A DNA stretch of 64,000 nt, taken from the NCBI RefSeq assembly GCF_029867415.1, contig NW_026705393.1:372001-436000 (forward strand), written 5' to 3'. The notes under the pieces are model-generated. The model was not told the origin of the DNA. It ran no database searches and saw only the letters and a list, made by a program, of their open reading frames with translations. Positions 55,840-64,000 of this stretch are shown here, one piece after another. Every line of letters begins with the position of its first letter. Within the stretch, counting starts at the first letter, position 1. A program made the position numbers and the translations under genes. This DNA is from Vicia villosa. Taxonomy: Eukaryota > Streptophyta > Magnoliopsida > Fabales > Fabaceae.

Positions 55840-57300
55840 TTAATTATGATAAAATGTTAACATTTATACTAAAGAAATTGCTACTAATATTTATTTTTTT
55901 ATAATAAAAAAACATGATAAAATTATGATTGATAAATACATAAATTTCTTATGCAAAACATACATTTTCGACGGGCTGAAACTTCTTATACAATTACATT
56001 TATGAGACAATTATGATTGATGAATACATAATTTCTTATATTTATTTATTATTTATAACATTGTGCTATCCGTGCGAACGCACGGGTAGATACTACTCAG
56101 GATAGATTTATACGATATTGTATGATGCATGCGAACGCACGGATAAATGACTAATTTATTTTTTATTTTTTTACTAAAGTATATAACTCTAAGTAGATTA
56201 AATTAATATTTATATGACAATTATAATTTCAAATGTTTTTTCACTTTAATTTGCGTATCTTTTATATATATTTATTAACAATCGTTATATATTTATTTAT
56301 TGCTTCATTAATCTAAACTACTAACAATAACACTATATAATTATACTAAATATAGTTTTATGTATAAATATTATTTATTTTTTTATGTTATTTTTTAAAA
56401 TATATATAATATATTAATTATAATTAAAGATACTATTAAAGTATAATAAAAGATATTATAAACTTCCATTATCAAAAAAATGTTAGCAATTTTTTATGAT
56501 AAAATTTAACATTTATACTAAAAAAATTGCTATTAATATATTTTTTTTTACAAAAATAATATGATACAATTATGATGTATAAATACATAGATTTCTTATG
56601 AAAAACATACCTTTTTCGATTGACAGAAACTATTTGTAAAATTACATTTAACATGAGACAATTATGATTGATGAATACATAATTTCTTATATAAAAAAAT
56701 TGTAATTCTTTTTGTATTTTATATACATTTTTAACCATCACTATTATATTAATTTACTATTTATAATGACATTGTATGAACCGTGTGAACGCACGGGTAA
56801 ATGATTTCTTAATTATTTTCTTTATTTTTCTACTCAAATATACATTTTTCGACGGGACAAAGCTACTTAATGTGTATATATTTTATTTACATTTTTAACC
56901 ATCATTATATTATATTTATTTACAACTGTGATAGATAAATGCTTAATTATTTCCTTTATTTTTTATATGTACATATTAACCTATAACTGATATTTTTGGA
57001 AAAATAAATCTATTAAATATATTGAAATTTTTATTTAAAATAAGTAAAAAGATTTCAAATGCTTATAATAAGATAGGGGTATGAGTGACAATAAACAAAA
57101 TTTGGACAAAAAGTTTGGTACCTGTTACCAAATCAAATAAATATAATCACATATATTATATTTATTTATTATTTATAATATTGTGCAATACGTGCGAACG
57201 CACGGGTAGATGACTACTCACGATAGATTATAGCTATATTGTATAATGTGTGCGAACGCACGGGTAGATGACTACTTAATTATTTTATTTATTTTTTCTA
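55840..57300 (+). repeat. Tandem AT-rich repeats with GC hairpins, Helitron-like ends
   Basis: A worn tandem duplication (about 55845-56160 against 56495-56820, plus 57150-57290) in which each unit ends in a short GC hairpin: CCGTGCGAACGCACGG at 56070-56085 and variants at 56130-56139, 56781-56796, 57191-57204 and 57250-57262. A GGTAGATGACTACT-like tail follows. A hairpin about 10 nt before CTRR marks Helitron 3' ends. The tail of the second hairpin is CTAA followed by T, while the others read CTAC or have lost it. No Rep/helicase is present. Confidence 0.45.
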
Positions 57301-57385
57301 CTAAACTATATATTTCTAACTAGATTAAATTAATATTTATTTGACAATTATAATTTCAATTGTTTTTTATTTTTAATTTGTGTAT

Positions 57386-57494
<109 letters not shown>

Positions 57495-57589
57495 ACCGAA
57501 CAAATTAACAAATAAACACAATCAAAAACGAAATTAAGTGTTTAAAGATTTTAGTAACATTACCTTACTTGGCGACAGTGAAAGAAAGA

Positions 57590-58060
57590 AAACTAACAGT
57601 TTAGTTCTTCATCCTTTGAAAAATTACCCTACTGGTGAGCACTACACTTATAATGACACTTAAACCAACAAACTGCCATGCTGTAACATACCAATATTTT
57701 CCCATGGTGCAGCATGAACATCTTTATTTGTCTCAGTTAGTCCCTGTTATAATCAAATCATTCTATAGTAGCAAGTAAGCCGAATAAACAATAAATGCTA
57801 ACAATAATATCAAATTTTTAGATTCGTATATCAACTTTATAACAATCCTCAAATTAAACTCCTTCAGACATTCTGCAGCACCAACAACAATTGCATGGTC
57901 AGTTATGTCAAAAATATCCGAACTCAAAAATATCCCAATTCTTTGACCCCTACGAAAACCAGCAACCACTGCACCGATACCAACTTTACAACACGAATCA
58001 ACCTCACTGAAGCCGCACCAGCTCGACCCCCGCCCGCGGTATAACCATTTCCGAGAATCC
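57590..58060 (-). pseudogene. Unidentified spliced gene fragment
   Basis: The minus strand from an acceptor (TGGTTTTGTAG, about 58058-58068) reads WLYRGRGSSWCGFSEVD, then GIGAVVAGFRRGQRIGIFLS, then DHAIVVGAAECLKEFNLRIV. It ends near 57830 without a clear donor. A second open piece at 57760-57680 reads TETNKDVHAAPWENIGMLQH. The amino-acid composition looks like a real protein, but I do not recognise the family. It is probably a gene scrap captured or stranded here. Confidence 0.4.
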
Positions 58061-58264
58061 CTCTACAAAACCAGAAAGATGAAACAATGGAGCTCTAAGT
58101 ATAAGGAGTTTGCAACCTAAACATGATTTCCAGCCAATGTGATGTAATACTTAGATGAAAAGATAAAAAAAAAATACTAAAAAAATTTAACAAAAAATTG
58201 TAACAGAAAGAACTGCATAACCTCACCTATGGTCTTCTATTTTCTTTTAGTTTATGTGACACAA

Positions 58265-58790
58265 CAGAAAGTCTTCAGTTGTTACTCTTTCCTTGGCAAT
58301 GATGACTTCAGCGTCACCTGCAAAACAATGGATCTAATAGTAAGGTTTTGAAGATATCAAGCATAAGTGACAGTGTCGTAATGGATCTAATTGTAAGGTT
58401 TTTATGGCAATGTTGCGGTATGTTGAAGCACCTTTATAGCATATCATAAATCATTCTCTGACTCTTGAAGTGCAACCAAAACAGAACATAAATTTTGTAT
58501 ATAAACAGTCACAGCTATTCATATCAACTACAACCATGATGATCAGTAAAATGACCATATATAATTGACGAAAAACACAGCTGCACAAAAGTTGCTAATG
58601 TATGTTAAACATTAACCATTACCTTTTTCTTGAGCATGTCTTTGCATTATAACCGGTGAATCTTGTGACGCAGTGCATGAAGCTTTGCCTCAAGCAAACC
58701 TACTTTTCCTCACCGTTTAGGTTTTTCCAAAATACGTTTCATTAAGCACCTTCGATTTGTGCGAGGCTTCATATGTGTTTTCTTTGAAGC
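58265..58790 (-). pseudogene. Unidentified two-exon gene fragment
   Basis: An ATG at about 58775 opens MKPRTNRRCLMKRILEKPKR, a stop, then GKVGLLEAKLHALRHKIHRL, another stop, CKDMLKKK and a GT donor near 58620. An acceptor (TTTTGCAG, about 58318-58325) leads to VTLKSSLPRKE and a stop near 58285. Basic composition, not recognised. Two in-frame stops make it a pseudogene, unless the frame assignment is wrong. Confidence 0.3.
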
Positions 58791-58849
58791 AGCACCCACC
58801 CATAAAAGAGACCTTTCTCACCACCTTCAGAAGCTGCTATCTGTTAACA

Positions 58850-60323
58850 TCAATTGTATCAACTTTAAATTGAATATTAATGATTGATTGATTTTAGAGA
58901 AAGCCTAAATCATTACATAATTCACCATATTTAGATGGTACGAAAAGTAGTTGAGACAACCAAAATACAATATCCAGGGCAGGATGCACCATAACATTTC
59001 ATAAATGTACATTCATCATATATTACAAATTATTGGTATAGAGAGAAACGACAAGTAGTGACAGTGGGTTAGCAAAGTAATAACATTAGGTTACTCATGA
59101 ATATAAAAATCATTTCGTTCAAAATGGATCTGAATAGAAATAAAATTGTTACTCATGAATATCTAAAAATCAATCAATTTACTTCATGTGACTCTTGAAT
59201 AGTTCCAAATAAATTACATGTTTCGAACAAATTTCACCTTTGAAACCAAGTTACTTGATGGATTTCTCATTGACTATATTCTAACAACAACGATTTTCCC
59301 CGGCAACCGTGGTTGGCCAACACGCGCTTTGGAGCTACTTCCCATGCCGATGCTTCATTTTTCTCACATTAAAATCCTAAAATCAGAATATATGTATCAA
59401 GAAGAAACCCTAAAATATGAACATATAAAATACCTGAAATATATACACAAATATATGCAGAAAGTTTGGAGCTTTACAACAGATCTACCATTGCGGAATC
59501 GCAAACATAAGTAAAATCACCGAAAACTTCAGATATGCTGCCATCAATTATTCGCTTGAAACAAAACCACAACCCACAAACAGATCTCTATCATCTTCGC
59601 TTGAAATCGAATCGACAATCCAAAAGCAAATCTGCATATTTTTTGTTTGAAATCGAAACAGCATCAACAGGGTATGTGTAGTTTCTTACCGGTGACAATT
59701 TTTATCACTCTTGATCAAGGATTAGAAAAATGAAGAAATGCTTACACTTGAGTTGCTCGGTGTTTCTCTTGCTGCAGTTTAATCATCAGATCTGAAAGCA
59801 AGTGCGTCCAAATAAGTGATTCATTGCATCGAAATTATATGCAGAAAGAAAAATTTGAAGAAGAAGAAGCAGCTTACCTAGTTTATGCCGTTGAAACGTG
59901 ATGGCCGAATGACTTTTGAAACGGAGATGGCATGTAGGGTTTGAAACAGTGGTCATTGTAGTTTGGGATAGAGAACAAAGAGGAAGCAGATGTATATGGA
60001 AGAAAGAGAAAGAGAAAACAAAAAGGACATCAGAAAAGTGAAGTCTTGGGAAAGCGTGGCACTGTTCACTCAAGCAATGGTTTTGAATTAAAAAAAAATT
60101 ACTTTTCAGTTACCATTTAATTGTAGTTGGACTATTAAGAGAAAATGAGTTTGCAAATTATACACAAATGAAAGTAAGTATTTTTAAGTTAGAACCAAAA
60201 GTACAATTTGGTTGCAAAAAGTAATTTTTGGACACAAAATACCCCCAAAATGATGAGGTGGAGGGTAAAGAAGAAAGGTTAAAATTGTGTTTTCCAGAGC
60301 CATTAATTTTCTTATATTATAGA
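58850..60323 (-). other. Minus-strand exon-like region, possible Helitron 5' part
   Basis: At 60323 the minus strand begins TCTATAATATAAGAAA, preceded by A. This is the form of a Helitron 5' end (A|TC, AT-rich). Downstream are a C/T-rich leader and an open piece (60073-59786) with MTTVSNPTCHLRFKSHSAI, followed by a donor-like GTAAGC near 59873. Further exon-like scraps lie at 59290-59360. I cannot name a gene, and the link to the hairpin repeats at 56-57 kb is not proven. Confidence 0.3.
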
Positions 60324-60710
60324 TTAGAGGTTAAACTAGCTATAGCTTTAGTTTACTCAGAAGATTTTTCTATTTCAATTGAAACAATGTAATGACATCA
60401 AGTCTAGAATACTTTACTAGAAAAGAAAACATCGTCTACTAGAAAAAAATTGATGAACACGTACTCTCAATTTATTCTTCAAAGGATTAACGTGTAAATC
60501 CTTTTGTAAGAGTTTAATTGCTCATATATATCTTTTTTCTGTTGGTTTTTAATTTCGTTGGCAAGTGTTTGTTTTGAGTATTAGTTTCACCTTGCATTTT
60601 TCAACCATGTTGAAAATTGAGGTAACTCAGGCCCTTTTCTTGTTTCTAGATGACTTCTATATAGTCAATTTGAATTCATATAATTGAATTCTTTATGGTC
60701 TGCTTTCAGA

Positions 60711-60886
60711 GACATGAGGGGTCCAGGCAGCAGTCAATATCTTTTGTTGATGAGTGTGATAAAGCAAGGATGAAGAATGAGCTGGATCATTTGACAATTT
60801 CAAATGATGGGACAAATATTTGGAAAATAGATCTCAAACATTTGAAATATGGAACTCAAATTGCATTTGCGTCATATGGTGAATTG
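60711..60886 (+). pseudogene. STY-type ACT-domain protein kinase, exon fragment 1
   Basis: Flanked by an acceptor (CTGCTTTCAG) and a donor (GTAAGT at 60886), the exon reads MKNELDHLTISNDGTNIWKI, then DLKHLKYGTQIAFASYGEL. WKIDLKHLKYGTQIASGSYGEL is the kinase-domain entry and glycine-rich loop of plant STY8/STY17/STY46 kinases. Here the loop reads AFASYGE, so the first Gly is lost. No upstream ACT domain is found, so this is a truncated copy. Confidence 0.75.
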
Positions 60887-61002
60887 TAAGTAGACAGTGA
60901 TACCGAATTATACATTTGTGTTAGCTCCTCAAACAATCTCTGTAGGTGCATATATTATTTCAATTTTAATTGACCAGTTCCTTAAATTAAATTAGATTTA
61001 AA

Positions 61003-61078
61003 TGTACAAAGCTCTCAAGACTGAGCATGTAAGTTCAGAAATGCAGAAAGCGTTTGCTCAAGAAGTCTACATCACGAG
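61003..61078 (+). pseudogene. STY-type kinase, exon fragment 2
   Basis: It reads KALKTEHVSSEMQKAFAQEV then YITR, followed by a GTTTGT donor. This matches the next kinase segment, which carries the catalytic Lys (VLKPEHV..EMQREFAQEVYIMR) in the same family, and follows fragment 1 across a 116-bp intron-like gap. No further exon is seen before the LINE at 61134. Confidence 0.7.
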
Positions 61079-61133
61079 GTTTGTTATATTAAATTTGCTC
61101 AGTTTTTACCATTTAAAGTCTATCTACATTGTT

Positions 61134-62240
61134 ATTTTTTTTTAATGATATTAATGGGAGAACTAAGAGTTCTCCAATCTTTATATACACAAAAGAACCG
61201 AAAACCAACCCGACAAAAAGGACAAAGAAATTACCAACCAAATAAATTACGAAAAAAAAAAATCTTTGCTAAAGTCGTAGAAGCTAAAATTGAAATTGGT
61301 AATTTTTGCTATAACCGTCAATTTCCAAACCAAAATCTTAATATTCCAAACTGTATTATCGACATTCCAACCGTCATTCCGAAAACAAATACCGTTATGT
61401 AATAACCAAATAGACCAAGAAGTAGCAAGCCAAACAACTCCCCATTTACCCTCCTTAACTTTCTTTCCTTTACAAAAAGAGTATTAATCCATAAAATTCG
61501 AGAAACACTCTTCCGCCACTATCACCGGCTTACATATCCAAAGAGCTATCTCATTCCAAATAATCTTCACCACTTTATAATTGAAAAAAGATTGATCTCT
61601 ACTCTCCAAATCTATATCACAAAAAGCACACTTTAACCATATAAAGGAAAGACAATACCTCTAGTCTTCAAGAGATCCTTCGCAGGGAGCTTATTCACAA
61701 AAAGTCTTCCCCCAAAAGCTTTGATTTTAGAAGGAACATCCAACTTCCAAACTATGCACAACACGTCATCATACCTATTTCGGGGTCCAAAAGGTGTACG
61801 GAAGGAAGCATAAAAGACAAAACAAGAAGAACCCGAAAAGATGCCGGTCGAATCCGCGGTCCAAGACACCTCATCAAGATTGGACTCCACCACCCTGATA
61901 TTTCCTAAGTGTTGCATAAAGAGAAAAAAGAGACGCCCAATAAACAAGATTCAACAAACATCCCTAATGCCAAAATCTCCCCAAAACCAAACGCCATCAC
62001 ACCAACCCCCCATATCGGCAACCGATACTTTTTTCAAGCAAGAAAGCACATAAAGACCCGGAAACTCCTCACCCAAACTAGACTCCTCCAACCAAATAGC
62101 TCCCCAAAAAAGGATATGAAAGCCATTTCCCAAACCAAATATACACAAAGCCATCATCGGATCCTTACTAGGAGAAGACCTAACTTGATAATATCTGATC
62201 TTACCGAGCAGATCAGATGGCCAGCAACAAAGAAGGCTTG
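61134..62240 (-). mobile_element. 5'-truncated L1-type LINE, 3' end
   Basis: The minus strand ends in a poly-A (T run at 61134-61143). The ORF2 C-terminus is readable in pieces: GNGFHILFWGAIWLEE and FPGLYVLSCLKK with DMGGW (about 62130-61960), a frameshift, then VSWTADSTGIFS and the zf-RVT block VWKLDVPSKIKAFGGRLFVN with LLKTRGI (about 61770-61640). RT itself is absent. Truncation at about 62240 is typical of target-primed integration. I could not find the TSD. Confidence 0.8.
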
Positions 62241-62384
62241 AAATCCGGAACGGTTGAGAGGGGAAGAAGGGGTTGTACCTGCAAGGCACTCCGATGCCAA
62301 AGTAAGTATATGTTCCACAAGGTACAACAAAGTGAGAGAATTTTGGGGTAAGAAAAGATTACCTTGCCCTCTGGCATTAGAGGG

Positions 62385-62394
62385 CTATTTATAG
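62385..62394 (-). promoter_or_regulatory. Minus-strand TATA box
   Basis: CTATAAATAG on the minus strand, directing transcription toward the LINE. A small GCCCTCTGGCATTAGAGGGC inverted repeat directly precedes it (62366-62385). Confidence 0.4.
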
Positions 62395-62793
62395 GGTATC
62401 CTTAAGCGAAATCGGCTCCTCTTTCTAAGGCGGGGATTTAGGTAACGCGTGAGCTGGCCGCTTACCGGGCACGGGCTTCTCTCGTGGTCGGTTGTCTTTG
62501 GTGTTTTCCCAGAACGGGCCCGGGAAGGGTGTCACGCGCGTGTCCAGGATGCCTTGGGCCGAAGGCTGGATTGGCCCAATAAGGATGATTGGGCTGGTCC
62601 AAAACAGGAGCCTCCCAAGTCGTTGCTTCCGCTCGTGGGGGCGACGACTTAGAGGAATTTTGATACGGGGGATCTTCCGGGGACATGTGCCCTGTGTATC
62701 CGAGGAGGGTTGGCCTGAAGCTTCCGGGGAGAAGAAAGATTAGGCCGAGAGCTAGGAGGCGTGTTGCTTCAGAAAAGTCAGTTGGGGGACGTG

Positions 62794-62808
62794 TCGCATT
62801 TAATGCGA
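62794..62808. repeat. 15-bp palindrome
   Basis: TCGCATTTAATGCGA, perfect around a central T, between the two TATA boxes. Confidence 0.85.
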
Positions 62809-62880
62809 AATGATGGCTACCCTATTCGTAGGCTATTAGGGTTAATGATGGCCATGCCGTTTCGCAGAGCCCCATGTGCG

Positions 62881-62912
62881 GCGCACGTGACGTCTTCAGT
62901 AGCCTATAAATA
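62881..62912 (+). promoter_or_regulatory. Plus-strand promoter elements
   Basis: GCGCACGTGACGTC (a G-box CACGTG overlapping a TGACGT core, 62881-62894) lies 10 bp before a TATA box CTATAAATA (62904-62912), with a pyrimidine-rich leader after it. A good plant promoter by composition. The downstream gene is not identified. Confidence 0.5.
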
Positions 62913-63441
62913 TCAGGGTTCGTCATTTCTCCCAAACTTTTCAAATTCTTTTGCTTCCTTCTCTTCCCTCCGCCGTCGACCGTGAGCTTCGATGTGGTGT
63001 TTATTTTGCTATTCTCTGTTTTTTCCGTCAGGATCTTACTCGTAAGTTCGATTTTACCTTCGTTTTTAGCTTTCTATGCTTTGATTGTTTTTAGAAATCG
63101 TTTGCATGTGGTTAGGGTAGAACTTTAGGACTGATTTTGACGAAGATATAGGATGAAGCTGGTGGTAGGCGACAGAGATGGATGATTTCTCCGTTGCTGG
63201 TGGCCGTGTATGGTTGAATTTTTAGCCTATGGCTACCCTCCAGCTTGTTGAATGCGGTTTAGGGGTTTTGGTTATGTGTGAATATGTTTATAGCGTTTTC
63301 TCTAGAAAAATAGGTTATTGTGACGTAGCATGCGTCTTTGCCCTTTCCTTTGGCGCGAGTCTCCTTCTGCTCGAATTCTGTTTTTTTGGAGAAGGGGAAG
63401 GTCGTGGGTCATTCGGTCCTCGGACCGTTGGTGCACCCTTT

Positions 63442-64000
63442 TGTTAGAACAAGAATTGTTCTGATCAATATTCTTAGTTTTGATGATAACAATATATATG
63501 AATTTTGTATAAGACAATGTGGTACTCTAATCCTATTCATTTTCCATTTCAGGAAATATATAAAGAGTATGCACAATTCAGCGCAAGAAGCACTGACTCA
63601 GAAGGTTCAAGTATGCAACATCAGAACATGCTCTCGCAAGACATCAGAAGATGGTCGAGCAGAATCAGAACATGGTCTATTGAAGCATCAGAAGCACTGA
63701 AGTTCTTATGGTATCACGCTAGAAGCACTTCAAGGTCAGAAGACCAGAAGATGCTCTACACCAAGCTGTTTGACTCTGATATTCAAACGTTGTATCTACA
63801 AACATCAGATCAGAAGCAAGTACAAGATTGCAGGCTACGCTGACTGACAAAAGGAACGTTAGAAGCTATTAAAGGCAAAGTCAGTAAAATTAGGAAAAAC
63901 AAGGCTCGAGGTAGTTGACAAAAGAGTGAAATATTAAATGCAATGTTGTACGGATCACGCAACGCATTAAATGCTCCCAACGGTCATCTTCTCAAAACGC
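63442..64000 (+). mobile_element. Start of a copia LTR, runs off the window
   Basis: It begins TGTTAGAACAAGAATTGTTC and continues as a SIRE/Angela-like LTR U3 with many CAGAAGCA, CATCAGAAG and AACATCAGA motifs. No TATA or end is reached before 64000. Open frames here are fortuitous. Confidence 0.6.

Larger units (their letters stand above)
62241..63441. other. GC-rich segment with divergent TATA boxes, unassigned
   Basis: CpG-rich compared with its surroundings. No protein is supported. The wording at 62270-62340 (CCTGCAAGGCACTCCGATGC) and the TATA/leader structure suggest an LTR-element end, but no family or TSD could be fixed. A CT-rich leader at 62920-62960 is followed by GCCGTCGACCGTGAGC. 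Confidence 0.4.

Noticed and set aside
62449..62985. Several 67-83-codon ORFs on both strands
   Set aside because: GC-rich sequence lacks stops by chance. The frames overlap each other and show no family.
63302..63843. ORFs of 71-120 codons at the window end
   Set aside because: They are within a copia LTR and come from CAGAAGCA-type repeats.

Overview
This window is plant nuclear heterochromatin, most likely from a large-genome legume of the pea/vetch type. The organism call is an inference. It rests on abundant Ogre (Ty3/gypsy Tat-clade) sequence, SIRE/Maximus-type Ty1/copia elements, Tekay-like chromovirus remnants, a Stowaway MITE and intron-bearing host-gene scraps. I see no bacterial-style operon and no intact host gene. 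Nearly everything is nested transposable-element DNA, and most of it is decayed.

Layout. (1) 1-11.2 kb: a giant palindrome made of two inverted copies of the front of an Ogre element (ORF1, gag, protease, start of the intron). The arms are 5.2 kb, the loop is 99 bp, and an 8-bp self-complementary motif sits at each arm/loop junction. No reverse transcriptase or integrase is present. (2) 11.2-14.2 kb: an Ogre LTR scrap, Stowaway MITEs and an old LTR remnant. (3) 14.2-31.1 kb: a decayed plus-strand SIRE-like copia element (LTR and gag). It is split by a minus-strand solo LTR (TSD AAATT) and a plus-strand solo LTR (TSD CCATA). The first solo LTR is itself split by a young 7.8-kb minus-strand Maximus-like element (TSD TAAAC) that has gag and an accessory ORF but has lost almost all of pol. 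(4) 31.7-50.7 kb: a minus-strand copia element (TSD AGCCA) with gag, protease, integrase, RT and RNase H in order. A solo LTR (TSD GTACT) interrupts its RNase H. A tandem LTR-internal-LTR-internal-LTR array of a chromovirus-derived non-autonomous element interrupts its integrase. That array is in turn split by a 4.9-kb Ogre-type solo LTR (TSD CCGTG), which carries a 43-bp minisatellite and another nested solo LTR. (5) 50.7-61.1 kb: AT-rich DNA with host-gene fragments. These are a transmembrane-protein exon, unidentified spliced fragments, and two exons of an STY-type ACT-domain kinase. It also holds repeated Helitron-like hairpins. (6) 61.1-64 kb: a 5'-truncated LINE, a GC-rich segment with divergent TATA boxes, and the start of another copia LTR.

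The most unusual structure is a set of paired AGGTCGACCT palindromes in the Maximus-like element. Both LTRs have twelve GTCGAC cores arranged as six pairs. Every pair is exactly 21 bp core to core, and pairs are separated by 40-51 bp, close to whole helical turns. A third array with the same geometry lies directly upstream of the accessory ORF. The order of nesting, read from target-site duplications, gives a clear relative history of the locus.
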